This document shows, in pieces, positions 8,298 through 16,132 of a stretch of 64,000 bases of DNA. The notes under the pieces are model-generated. The model had not been told where the DNA came from. It made no database searches and saw only the letters and a list, made by a program, of their open reading frames with translations. Source of the stretch: JBKCUI01 sp052161625. Its GTDB lineage: Bacteria; Planctomycetota; Planctomycetia; Pirellulales; Pirellulaceae. Positions within the stretch are counted from its first letter, which is position 1. Each line of letters starts with the position of its first letter. The DNA lies in assembly GCA_052161625.1 (NCBI GenBank), contig CP197412.1, one strand, 5' to 3'. The translations under genes and the position numbers were made by a program.

Positions 8298-9167
8298 ATG
8301 ACGTTGCAACCTGCACTTCAACCTATCGTCTGCTGCATCGGCAATCCAGTCGCTGGCAACCCAACGCAGTTCGTGATGTCGCGAGCTGCGAAAGACTGCG
8401 GACTGGATTGGCGGTTCTTCACGTCTCAAGTGGCCGAGGAGAGCTTCGAAACCGCCGTGCGCGGAATCCAAGCACTCGGGATGCAAGGACTAGTAGTGCT
8501 CGATCCGTTCCAGTCGCTCATCATCCCCTGGCTCGATACCGTCACGCAATCAGCGCTTCGGCTCCAAAAGGTGACCGTTGCCCGATCGGACGGAAACTCC
8601 TGGCTAGGCGACAATCTCTTTCCAACCGCCGTCTGGCAAGCCATCGACAACGCAAACTTGAAGCAAATCGATGCGCCGAACCAGTCCGAGAAACACGAAC
8701 TCGCGCCGGATTCGCCATTGGGCGCCGAGGCGCCAGCCAAGGCGACAAGAACGCTATTGGTTGGGTCAGAATCTCTCTTCGATTCACTGGCCTTGTCGCG
8801 TCCTCGACCGGAATACGAGCTGGATCGATGGATTCCCGGAACAAGTCTAAGCACCGATGAGAAGTTTGACTCGAAAGGGGCGCCTGAATGGTCAACCATC
8901 GTCTTGGAACGCGTCCCGGATTTAGCAACGATCAAGGCGATATTGGGATTGCGATGGGAGAGTACACCTCGGTTTGTATGTCTGGACGCCACATCCCATT
9001 CCGAGGGGCGAAAAGCGCGCGAGCAGTTCCTAAATCGTGGTTTTCTTCCAATCGAGCCAGTAGAATGGATGGTTTGCGAGGCGATGGCAAACTTCGCGTT
9101 CTGGACGGGAGTTACCCCACCGGTGGACGGTATCCGTGAGTCCCTTGAGGAATATTTGCAGTGGTGA
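8298..9167 (+). CDS. Degenerate shikimate dehydrogenase-like protein (probable pseudoenzyme)
   Basis: The first 75 residues follow the substrate-binding domain of AroE: CCIGNPVAGNPTQFVMSRAA, then DWRFFTSQV and ALGMQGLVVLDPFQ. In AroE the last segment reads as a V-T-x-P-x-K motif that holds the catalytic lysine. Here it is LDPFQ, so that lysine is missing, and the SLSP-type serines are also changed. The C-terminus (ANFAFWTG followed by a VDGIRESLEEYL helix) again matches AroE. The middle, where the NADP-binding Rossmann motif should be, shows no clear GxGxxG. I infer a diverged paralog that lost dehydrogenase activity. It lies between dapL and the DUF1501 gene and overlaps the latter by 7 bases. 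Confidence 0.6.
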   Translation: MTLQPALQPIVCCIGNPVAGNPTQFVMSRAAKDCGLDWRFFTSQVAEESFETAVRGIQALGMQGLVVLDPFQSLIIPWLDTVTQSALRLQKVTVARSDGNSWLGDNLFPTAVWQAIDNANLKQIDAPNQSEKHELAPDSPLGAEAPAKATRTLLVGSESLFDSLALSRPRPEYELDRWIPGTSLSTDEKFDSKGAPEWSTIVLERVPDLATIKAILGLRWESTPRFVCLDATSHSEGRKAREQFLNRGFLPIEPVEWMVCEAMANFAFWTGVTPPVDGIRESLEEYLQW

Positions 9168-10555
9168 TCGCATCGAGACGTCAGTGGTTGCAGCGAGCTT
9201 CGAATGGCTTCGGTGCTATAGCGTTGACGGCGATACTACAAAAGCATGGCTTGGCAACGAGTCGCGGTAACCACCCACTGCACCATCCGGCGAAAGCCAA
9301 GAGTATCATCTTTCTGTACATGGACGGAGGGCCTTCGCAAGTCGACACGTTCGACCCCAAGCCGCTCCTGACAGAACACCACGGAAAGAACCCAGCCGAT
9401 TTCTTCAAGGTGGCACCGACCCAGTTCAATAACAATGGCACGGTGCTCGGAACTCCTTGGACCTTTCAAAAGCACGGCGAATCGGGCATTGAGGTCAGCT
9501 CTCTCTTTCCTCATGTTGCCAAACAAGTGGACTCCTTAGCAGTCGTCCGTTCGATGACCTCCCAGTTTCCCGAGCACACGTTCGCCAATTACTTCCTGCA
9601 TACCGGTAGTGGCTTGCAAGGAAGACCGAGCATGGGGGCTTGGGTGACCTACGGGCTAGGCAGCGAAAACGAAAACCTTCCTGGATTCGTCGTTCTCAAC
9701 GGCGGACTAACACCCCCCGGCGGCCTCGACTGCTTTGGCAATGGCTTCTTGGCAGCCACCTATCAAGGATCGGTGTTGCGGCCGAATGGCCAGAGCGTCG
9801 CAAACGTGACGCCGCTAGAAAAGTCGCCTGAACGACAGCGACGGAAATTGCAGTTGCTTCAGACTCTTGACCAAGAGACGCGAGATTTCTTCGGAAAGAG
9901 CGACCCCGTCGAATCCGCAATCGCCAATTACGAACTTGCTTTTCGCATGCAAGCCGAAGTTCCCAAGCTCTGCGACATCAGTCAAGAAACGGCCCAAACG
10001 CAGCGTATGTACGGACTCGAAGCCGAATACGAGCCGACTCGCATCTTCGGTCGAGAGTGCTTGCTCGCAAGAAGATTGGTGGAACAAGGAGTCCGCTTTA
10101 TCGAGTTGACTTGCCCCAACGTCGGTCACGACCGCTGGGATCAGCACAGCAAACTAAAAGAGGGGCACGAGTCGAACGCGCGCGCCGTCGACCAACCCAT
10201 CGGTGCTCTTTTGCAAGACCTCCGAGACCGAGGCTTGCTCGAGTCCACCCTCGTGGTATGGGCGGGAGAATTTGGACGAACCCCTTTTGCGCAAGGGGCC
10301 GATGGTCGGGATCATAACCCATTCGGATTCACCATTTGGATGGCGGGTGGAGGAGTCAAGGGTGGTACGATCTATGGGGAAACCGACGAATGGGGATACC
10401 ACGCGATCCGCGATAAATGCGAGATGCATGATCTCCACGCTACGATGCTTCATCTGTTGGGTATCGATCACACCAAGTCGACGTTTCGATTTGGCGGCCG
10501 CGACATGCGATTAACGGATGTCCATGGCAACGTGTTGCACGGGATATTGGCTTGA
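9161..10555 (+). CDS. DUF1501 domain protein, Tat-exported sulfatase-like
   Basis: The product opens with SRRQWLQRAS, a twin-arginine signal with a following hydrophobic segment, so export in folded form is expected. MDGGPSQVDTFDPKP near residue 55 and the late WAGEFGRTPFAQG and GRDHNP blocks are hallmarks of DUF1501, a family in the alkaline-phosphatase/sulfatase fold that is massively expanded in planctomycetes and often paired with DUF1549/DUF1553 cytochrome-like proteins. No such partner is adjacent here. The start is GTG 9161 or GTG 9164; the first leaves ten bases to a GAGG. It overlaps the AroE-like gene and is probably co-transcribed with it. The biochemical role of DUF1501 is unproven. 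Confidence 0.88.
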   Translation: MVIASRRQWLQRASNGFGAIALTAILQKHGLATSRGNHPLHHPAKAKSIIFLYMDGGPSQVDTFDPKPLLTEHHGKNPADFFKVAPTQFNNNGTVLGTPWTFQKHGESGIEVSSLFPHVAKQVDSLAVVRSMTSQFPEHTFANYFLHTGSGLQGRPSMGAWVTYGLGSENENLPGFVVLNGGLTPPGGLDCFGNGFLAATYQGSVLRPNGQSVANVTPLEKSPERQRRKLQLLQTLDQETRDFFGKSDPVESAIANYELAFRMQAEVPKLCDISQETAQTQRMYGLEAEYEPTRIFGRECLLARRLVEQGVRFIELTCPNVGHDRWDQHSKLKEGHESNARAVDQPIGALLQDLRDRGLLESTLVVWAGEFGRTPFAQGADGRDHNPFGFTIWMAGGGVKGGTIYGETDEWGYHAIRDKCEMHDLHATMLHLLGIDHTKSTFRFGGRDMRLTDVHGNVLHGILA

Positions 10556-10635
10556 AACGATCGTAGGCTTCCAAACGGACTACACCAAGTACTGGATTCA
10601 TCGGAACAAATCCCTAGGTGAGGGAGAGGAATGGT

Positions 10636-10899
10636 ATGTCGAACGAATTGATTCAAACGCTGCAACGTCTCCATGAACAGCTACAAGCAAATTCCGAGTT
10701 AGATATTGAGACGCGAGAGTCGCTCCAGCGTATCGCGCACGAGATCCAAGACTCTCTGAATGCAAGCGACGAAAACTCACTCGATAGCAGCCTCTCGGCC
10801 CGCCTGCAGGCTTGGGTCGACGAGTTAGAAGCAAACCATCCGCAGCTGACCAAGATTGTTTCGCAAGTCGTCGAACGCTTGGCCGATATGGGTATCTAG
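10636..10899 (+). CDS. DUF4404 family small protein
   Basis: An 87-residue, mostly helical, acidic protein begins MSNELIQTLQRLHEQL and ends in a segment (QLTKIVSQVVERLADMGI) that fits DUF4404. The ATG at 10636 is preceded by GGAGAGG seven bases upstream, which decides this start over the in-frame GTG at 10618. The family has no established function. It is the last gene before the accessory region that begins with the 9-bp repeat array. Confidence 0.75.
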   Translation: MSNELIQTLQRLHEQLQANSELDIETRESLQRIAHEIQDSLNASDENSLDSSLSARLQAWVDELEANHPQLTKIVSQVVERLADMGI

Positions 10900-10939
10900 C
10901 CAACCTGCAAAAGCTTCTCCAAAAGAGCGTCGCGATAGG

Positions 10940-11012
10940 TCTTATAGGACTCATAGGACCTATTGATCTTATAGGTCCCATATGGCCCATGGGTCCTATA
11001 AGTCCTATATTA
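10940..11012. repeat. 9-bp tandem repeat array of CYTATAGGA type
   Basis: About eight degenerate 9-bp units of the form CCTATAGGA run head to tail, for example CTTATAGGA, CTCATAGGA, CCTATTGAT, CTTATAGGT. The unit is nearly palindromic (CCTATAGG), so the array can fold into alternative hairpins. It sits about 90 bases before a four-helix-bundle gene that contains the same motif internally (CCTATAGGACCTAT, 11467-11480). No coding evidence is present in the 10900-11099 stretch. Confidence 0.8.
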
Positions 11013-11099
11013 GTTAGGTCTTTTCTAAGAAGCCGGCATGCCGGAACAATCGCCCCCGCACTTGCCCGTAAAGTGCCACACCCGACTGTGAGACCAACC

Positions 11100-11666
11100 A
11101 TGACCGGCTTCATTCCTGCGCACGGTGGGTACGAGGATCTGCTATCCTTCCGCAAGGCCCGTATCGTATACGACGGTACGGTCCTCTTCTGTGAAAGATT
11201 CCTCGACCGACGCGACCGTACCGTGGACCAGATGGTGCAGGCCGCGCGATCTGGCAAACAAAATATCCTCGAAGGCTGCATGGCCAGTGCCACATCGAAG
11301 GAAACAGAAATCAAACTTGTCAATGTGGCTCGCGCTAGCTTAGAAGAACTACTCGAGGACTACCGAGATTTTCTGCGCACCGGAAGCCATTCACTTTGGG
11401 AAAAGGATTCCCGCGAAGCCATGTTTGTTCGCAAACTGGGAGCTAAGAATGATGTGTCCTACGAGACCTATAGGACCTATCTCGACACTCGACCTCCTGA
11501 GATCGTGGCCAATATCCTGATCTGCCTGATACACCAGACCAACTACTTGTTGGACCAACAATTGCGAGCGTTGGAAAAGGCCTTCCTTGCCGAAGGCGGC
11601 CTGCGCGAGCGCATGACCCGCGCCCGACTGGACGCCCGAAGCAACCAGCAGCGGGGAGGCTCATGA
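11100..11666 (+). CDS. Four-helix-bundle protein (23S rRNA intervening-sequence/Avd-like family)
   Basis: The 188-residue product starts with MTGFIPAHGGYEDLLSFRKA and contains DQMVQAARSGKQNILEG, LEELLEDYRDFLR and HQTNYLLDQQLRAL. These are the signatures of the four-helix-bundle proteins found in 23S rRNA intervening sequences, here with the extended suffix-domain form. Related proteins act as accessory factors (Avd) in diversity-generating retroelements, but no reverse transcriptase is nearby. The first ATG at the start of family similarity is used. Upstream is a 9-bp repeat array whose motif recurs inside this gene, and the gene runs directly into an hsdR fragment, placing it at the edge of an RM island. 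Function unknown. Confidence 0.75.
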   Translation: MTGFIPAHGGYEDLLSFRKARIVYDGTVLFCERFLDRRDRTVDQMVQAARSGKQNILEGCMASATSKETEIKLVNVARASLEELLEDYRDFLRTGSHSLWEKDSREAMFVRKLGAKNDVSYETYRTYLDTRPPEIVANILICLIHQTNYLLDQQLRALEKAFLAEGGLRERMTRARLDARSNQQRGGS

Positions 11667-11669
11667 GCT

Positions 11670-11782
11670 CTCCGAGGCAGCGAACCGCGAAGTCTACAGG
11701 CTGCTAAAAGAAGGTATCCCGGTCTCGATCCCCGACCGCGAGCAGGGTGGCCAGAAGACGGAACGGCTGCGAGTGACTGAAA
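11670..11782 (+). pseudogene. hsdR fragment
   Basis: About 110 bases closely match an internal part of hsdR1 at 16388-16497. Translated, both read AANREVYRLLKEGIPVSIPD followed by REQGGQKTERLRV or REHGGQKTERLRV. The reading is abandoned after VTENRG. It has no start and no flanking hsdR sequence, so it is a remnant of a related type I R subunit or of an internal duplication. Confidence 0.8.
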
Positions 11783-11909
11783 ACCGAGGCTTGTGCCGCG
11801 ACTCATGTAGCAACCCAACATGGATCAACAGGATGGACAGGATAATGTTCAGGCTCACCGAGTATCAAGGTATCGAATAAACAGGGTGGGGAGGTGCGAA
11901 AGCGTATAG

Positions 11910-12014
11910 GGTTCATTAGACTATGGCCATCGCCTGTTCAAGCGAGCAGACCTGGAAAAGCTACTGAAAAAGGTAGCCAAGCCGGTCGCTACAAAATCAT
12001 CCCCAACAAACTGA
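11910..12014 (+). pseudogene. Possible HTH/excisionase C-terminal remnant
   Basis: The frame reads LDYGHRLFKRADLEKLLKKV and then AKPVAT before a stop at 12012-12014. GHRLFKRADLEKLL resembles the wing and following helix of MerR/excisionase-type DNA-binding domains. There is no start or recognition helix, and a stop lies just upstream. The stretch before it (11830-11880) has GGATGGACAGGAT-type degenerate repeats common in planctomycete intergenic DNA. Assignment is tentative. Confidence 0.35.
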
Positions 12015-12042
12015 CTCGTTTATCGCACCCCGAAAGTGATTG

Positions 12043-13707
12043 ATGCATTGGATTGCCCTATCTGAAAAAGACGCTGGCTCCGCTTCACTTGAAAAACGAC
12101 TATGGGACGCTGCAGACCAATTCCGCGCCAATTCAGGACTGAAAGCTCAAGAGTATTCCGGCCCTATCCTCGGCTTGATCTTCCTGCGCTTCGCGGAGGT
12201 GCGTTTCGCAACCAAACGGGCGAAACTCGAGAAGGCAGGAGCCTCGTCTCGCCGTGGCAGTCGCGTCGATGAACCCGCCGCCTATCACGCGGACAATGTG
12301 CTTTACCTCTCCCCTGAAGCACGCTTTGACTTTTTGCTGAATTTACCCGAGGCGGCCGACATTGGTGCCAAGGTGAATGCAGCCATGCGCGAGGTCGAGA
12401 AGCATAATACGCAGCTTGGTGGTGTGCTGCCGAAGACCTTCAACCTCTTCACCAGCACCCTTCTCAAGGAGCTACTCAAGAAGATCTCCGAGATTCCGGC
12501 CACGCTCGACTTCGACGCCTTCGGTCGCATCTATGAATACTTCCTCGGCGAGTTCGCCATGAGCGAGGGCCAAGGTGGTGGCGAGTTCTACACGCCGGCC
12601 AGCATTGTGCAGTTGCTCGCTCAAGTGATCGAGCCCTTCCATGGCCGGATCCTGGACCCTGCCTGCGGCTCAGGTGGCATGTTCGTGCAATCAGCCCGCT
12701 TCGTGGCCGAGCACCATCAGAACCCCGCCGCGGAGCTTTCCATCTGCGGGGTCGAAAAGACCGACGAGACAGGCCGCCTTGCCCGCCTCAACCTCGCCGT
12801 GCATGGGCTGGAGGGGGACATCCGTCATGGTGGCAACGTCAACAGTTACTACGACGACCCCCACAGTGCCACCGGCCAGTTTGACTTCGTCCTCGCCAAT
12901 CCACCGTTCAACGTCAACGCGGTCGATAAAGAGCGGCTCAAGGACTCGGTCGGCCCCGGCCGCCGCTTCCCCTTTGGTTTGCCGCGCACCGACAACGCCA
13001 ATTACCTCTGGATTCAACTCTTCTATTCGGCGCTGAATGCCAAAGGCCGCGCCGGCTTCGTCATGGCCAATTCGGCCTCCGATGCACGCTCCAGCGAGCA
13101 GGAGTTGAGGCAGAAGCTAATCGAGGCGAAGGCGGTGGATGTGATGGTCGCCGTCGGCCCCAACATGTTCTACACCGTCACGCTTCCTTGCACCCTCTGG
13201 TTCCTGGATAAAGCTAAAGCTTCTCTGCCCCCTCGCCCCCTTGGGGGAGAGGGTCGGGGTGAGGGGGTGTCGCGTGCTGACACGGTGCTCTTCATCGATG
13301 CTCGCCACCTCTACCGGCAAGTTGACCGCGCGCACCGCGACTGGACGCAAGCGCAAATTGGTTTTATTGCCAACCTGGTTCGCCTTTATCGCGGCGAAGC
13401 AATCGACTTGACCGTGGGTGGCGAGGAGACAGCGGCCAAGCTGAAAGAAGTCTTTGGAAAGAAGCCCAAGTATGCCGACGTCCCTGGCCTATGCAAGGCG
13501 GCGACGCTTGCCGAGATCGAAGCGCAAGGCTGGTCGCTCAACCCTGGCCGCTACGTGGGCGTGGCGCCGGGTGAGGAGGTGAGTGACGAGGACTTCAAGA
13601 CGCAGCTGGCAGCACTGAACGAAGAACTCGAAACCCTCAACGCCCAAGCGCGCACGCTGGAGCAAACCATCGCCGCGAATGTGGCGGGGATTTTGGAGGC
13701 GTGTTGA
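12043..13707 (+). CDS. hsdM: Type I restriction-modification DNA methyltransferase subunit HsdM (locus 1)
   Basis: The protein carries the HsdM N-terminal helical domain (LEKRLWDAADQFRANSGLKA), motif I DPACGSGGMFVQ and catalytic motif IV LANPPF, as expected for an N6-adenine methyltransferase. It would work with HsdS and HsdR, using S-adenosylmethionine. Between WFLDKAK and DTVLFIDARHLYR, where homologs have only a few residues, there is an in-frame insertion of about 18 residues encoded by a palindromic GC-rich repeat (13228-13267). The insert is away from the catalytic motifs, so activity may survive. Start is ATG 12043 (TTG 12040 directly before). The stop overlaps the hsdS1 start. Codon use is more GC-rich than in the element to the right. 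Confidence 0.88.
   Translation: MHWIALSEKDAGSASLEKRLWDAADQFRANSGLKAQEYSGPILGLIFLRFAEVRFATKRAKLEKAGASSRRGSRVDEPAAYHADNVLYLSPEARFDFLLNLPEAADIGAKVNAAMREVEKHNTQLGGVLPKTFNLFTSTLLKELLKKISEIPATLDFDAFGRIYEYFLGEFAMSEGQGGGEFYTPASIVQLLAQVIEPFHGRILDPACGSGGMFVQSARFVAEHHQNPAAELSICGVEKTDETGRLARLNLAVHGLEGDIRHGGNVNSYYDDPHSATGQFDFVLANPPFNVNAVDKERLKDSVGPGRRFPFGLPRTDNANYLWIQLFYSALNAKGRAGFVMANSASDARSSEQELRQKLIEAKAVDVMVAVGPNMFYTVTLPCTLWFLDKAKASLPPRPLGGEGRGEGVSRADTVLFIDARHLYRQVDRAHRDWTQAQIGFIANLVRLYRGEAIDLTVGGEETAAKLKEVFGKKPKYADVPGLCKAATLAEIEAQGWSLNPGRYVGVAPGEEVSDEDFKTQLAALNEELETLNAQARTLEQTIAANVAGILEAC
13228..13267. repeat. Palindromic GC-rich repeat inserted in hsdM1
   Basis: A 40-bp dyad with outer arms CCCCCTC and GAGGGGG and an inner CCCCCTTGGGGG palindrome lies in frame inside hsdM1. 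It has the look of the widespread intergenic CCCTCTCCCC-type repeat. It encodes the unusual PPRPLGGEGRGEG segment. Confidence 0.7.
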
Positions 13708-14825
13708 TGTCTGCAATTTCTGTGGGCTGTCTCAAGAAACCATTAGGCGACGTTGCGAACGTAATCTCAGGCTACGCATTCAAGAGTAGCGAATTCGGGG
13801 AGCAAGGAATCCCGGTCATCAAGATTAAGAACATTCGTGTCGGCTTTGTTGACCTGTCCGACGCTGACCACGTCGACGAAAAGTATCTGGCCATCCCAGA
13901 CCGATTCCACGTGCGAAGGGGCGATATTTTAATCTCGCTTACAGGTTCGCATATTACGCAACCAAACTCGGTGGTTGGGCGCGTTGCACGACATGCTGTG
14001 GATCTTCCTCGGTGTTTGCTCAACCAACGCGCCGGAAAAATAGTCGTTAAAGACCTAGGTCGTTGTGACGCGAATTTCCTTTTTTATGCACTGAGCGAGC
14101 AAGAGACTTTGCACGCAATTGCCATGAAGGCTCACGGTGCCGCCAGTCAAGCTAAAGTCAGCCCATCTCAAGTTGAGAGCATAGAAATCCCTCTCCCCCG
14201 CGTCCCGTCTCCCCTCGGTGACATTCCAAAGGGGTGGGAGGTAAAGACGGTTCAGCACTTCGGAAAAGTCATCACCGGCAAAACGCCGAGCAAGGCCAAT
14301 GCAGACTTCTATGGGGAAGACGTGCCGTTCGTGAAGACGCCGGACATGCACGGAAACATGTTCATCCTCGGGACGAGTGAAAGGCTCTCGCCAACAGGAG
14401 CGAAATCACAAGTCAACAAGATGCTGCCCGCTGGAACGATTTGCGTGAGCTGCATTGGGACGATTGGCGTCGTCTCCATCACAACTGAAGACTGCCAGAC
14501 GAATCAGCAAATCAATTCTGTGGTACTGGAGAACGAGGTCAGCCGGGAGTTTCTGTTTCTTCGTCTTCAGGATGCCAAGCAGACACTTGAAAATCTTGGT
14601 TCGAACGGTGCGACGATGGGTAATGTCAACAAGGGGAAGTTCGAGACGATGGAAATCGTTGCGCCGTCCACAGAACTTCTGGCCGAATTTCACCGTCTCG
14701 CACGATCGATGTTCGAGGAGATTCTCGTGCTTTCCCGCCAAACCCAAAACCTCCGCCGCACTCGCGACCTGTTGCTGCCTCGTCTGCTCTCCGGCCAGAT
14801 CGATGTGGAGGCTATCGCCTCATGA
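13707..14825 (+). CDS. hsdS: Type I restriction-modification specificity subunit HsdS (locus 1)
   Basis: This 372-residue protein has the two-target-recognition-domain layout of HsdS. The first domain starts LGDVANVISGYAFKSSEF and the second starts GDIPKGWEVKTVQHFGKVI. Each is followed by a conserved helical spacer; the last helix carries LRRTRDLLLPRLLSGQI. HsdS selects the bipartite DNA target for the methylase and nuclease. ATG 13707 overlaps the hsdM1 stop (TGATG), a typical coupled arrangement; a GTG at 13701 is possible. The stop overlaps the ATG of a fic remnant. The target sequence cannot be predicted from this reading. Confidence 0.88.
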   Translation: MSAISVGCLKKPLGDVANVISGYAFKSSEFGEQGIPVIKIKNIRVGFVDLSDADHVDEKYLAIPDRFHVRRGDILISLTGSHITQPNSVVGRVARHAVDLPRCLLNQRAGKIVVKDLGRCDANFLFYALSEQETLHAIAMKAHGAASQAKVSPSQVESIEIPLPRVPSPLGDIPKGWEVKTVQHFGKVITGKTPSKANADFYGEDVPFVKTPDMHGNMFILGTSERLSPTGAKSQVNKMLPAGTICVSCIGTIGVVSITTEDCQTNQQINSVVLENEVSREFLFLRLQDAKQTLENLGSNGATMGNVNKGKFETMEIVAPSTELLAEFHRLARSMFEEILVLSRQTQNLRRTRDLLLPRLLSGQIDVEAIAS

Positions 14826-15025
14826 GCTCACAGCCCTATATCCCTGACGCACTGCCGTTACGCAATTTGGATTACCAACTGTTGCTTCCCTTGGTCGGCC
14901 AACCGAATGCCGCTTTGGCTCGCAACAGCTCACGAGAAAACTTTGTGGAGTCTGTTTTCGATTACGGGCTCCACAAAGTAATTTGTGGAGTTTTAACGCT
15001 CCGCAAAATAAGGCTTCCGTCATGA
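14822..15025 (+). pseudogene. Fic-family N-terminal remnant
   Basis: The first 34 codons (YIPDALPLRNLDYQLLLPLV, then GQPNAALAR) match the N-terminal segment of Fic/DOC AMP-transferases, which is usually followed by about 300 residues with an HPFxxGNGR motif. That motif is missing: after residue 34 the frame runs through two inverted repeats and stops at 15023-15025. ATG 14822 overlaps the hsdS1 stop, so an intact fic once sat in the hsdM-hsdS-fic-hsdR order common in type I loci. The Fic assignment rests on about 30 residues. Confidence 0.55.
14940..15009. repeat. Two adjacent inverted repeats at the fic deletion point
   Basis: ACTTTGTGGAG (14940-14950) pairs with CTCCACAAAGT (14969-14979). 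Immediately after, AATTTGTGGAG (14980-14990) pairs with CTCCGCAAAAT (14999-15009) with two mismatches. The four TTTGTGGAG-type half sites mark the spot where fic similarity ends. Confidence 0.75.
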
Positions 15026-15099
15026 GTCCTCACGCTTACTCCGAAGATCAGCTTTTCGCAAAACCGGCTTTCAGGGGGGGGAATTCCGGACATGCCTGA
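15022..15099 (+). pseudogene. Duplicated 5' end of hsdR
   Basis: ATG 15022 begins MSPHAYSEDQLF, nearly the same as the true hsdR1 start MSPHAYTEEQLV at 16129. Similarity stops after about 12 codons, and the frame ends at 15097-15099. It looks like the original hsdR start left behind when the DUF1016 nuclease gene was placed in front of hsdR1. Confidence 0.65.
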
Positions 15100-16132
15100 T
15101 ATCGTACCGCTGCCTCCCGATTACGCCGTCTGGCTGGCGGAGCTTAAGACCCGGATTCATGGTGCCCAACAGCGGGCGACGCTGGCGGTTAGCCGCGAAT
15201 TAGTGCAACTGTACTGGCAGATCGGGCGTGACATTCTTCAGCGTCAAAACCGTGATGGCTGGGGGGCAAAGGTGATCGATCGGCTGGCACAGGATTTACG
15301 CAATGCGTTTCCCGATATGAAAGGCTTTTCGCCTCGAAATCTTAAGTACATGCGTGCCTTTGCCGACGCGTGGCCGGATTCCGAATTTGTGCAAGAGGTG
15401 CTTGCACAATTGCCGTGGTATCACCAAATCGCCCTCCTCGACAAGCTGAAGACCGCTGATGAACGCCGCTGGTATGCCGCCAAAGCCATCGAGCAGCATT
15501 GGTCGCGCAATGTGCTGGTAATGCAGATCGAAGCTCGTCTGTTAGAACGCAGTGGTCAGGCGGTGACCAACTTTCCGGTCACACTGCCCAAGCCACAATC
15601 CGATCTGGCTGGCGAGTGCTTGCGAGACCCGTACCGTTTCGACTTCTTGGGCCTCACCGAGAACGCACAAGAGCGTGAAATCGAAAATGCCCTGGTCAAA
15701 CATGTCACCGAGTTCCTGCTGGAGTTAGGGGCGGGATTCGCGTACGTCGGGCGACAGGTGCTACTGAACGTAGGCGGTGAAGAGTTTTTTATCGATTTGC
15801 TCTTCTACCACCTCAAGCTGCGATGCTTCGTAGTGGTCGAGCTTAAAACCGGAGACTTCAAACCCGAACACCTGGGCAAACTCGGCTTCTACCTCACTGC
15901 GATCGACCGGGATATGAAGAACGCGCATGACAATCCCACCATTGGGCTGCTGCTCTGCAAGTCAAAGAACAAGGTGGTGGCTGAATACGCCTTGTGTGAC
16001 AAAACTCAACCCATGGGGATCGCCGAATACCGACTGATCGAATCCCTGCCTACCGACCTGCAATCCAGCCTACCAAGCATCGAGGCGATCGAGCAAGCCC
16101 TGGCGGACGACTCAGCGACGGAGGACGTATGA
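15092..16132 (+). CDS. DUF1016/YhcG-type PDDEXK nuclease
   Basis: The 346-residue protein has the DUF1016 N-terminal domain (LYWQIGRDILQRQ, SPRNLKYMRAFADAWP, LPWYHQIALLDKL) and a C-terminal PDDEXK nuclease core with FFIDLLFYHLKLRCFVVVEL then KTGDFKPEHLGKL, giving the D...E-x-K catalytic set. Proteins of this kind are frequently encoded inside type I RM and other defence loci; a role in recombination or restriction is presumed, not proven. ATG 15092 follows a G-rich run (15074-15080) that can serve as ribosome-binding site. The stop overlaps the hsdR1 ATG (ATGA), so the gene is co-expressed with hsdR1. Full length and intact by eye. Confidence 0.85.
   Translation: MPDIVPLPPDYAVWLAELKTRIHGAQQRATLAVSRELVQLYWQIGRDILQRQNRDGWGAKVIDRLAQDLRNAFPDMKGFSPRNLKYMRAFADAWPDSEFVQEVLAQLPWYHQIALLDKLKTADERRWYAAKAIEQHWSRNVLVMQIEARLLERSGQAVTNFPVTLPKPQSDLAGECLRDPYRFDFLGLTENAQEREIENALVKHVTEFLLELGAGFAYVGRQVLLNVGGEEFFIDLLFYHLKLRCFVVVELKTGDFKPEHLGKLGFYLTAIDRDMKNAHDNPTIGLLLCKSKNKVVAEYALCDKTQPMGIAEYRLIESLPTDLQSSLPSIEAIEQALADDSATEDV

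Noticed and set aside
11100..11666. Diversity-generating retroelement suggested by the Avd-like protein
   Set aside because: No reverse transcriptase, template repeat or variable target gene is visible within the window.
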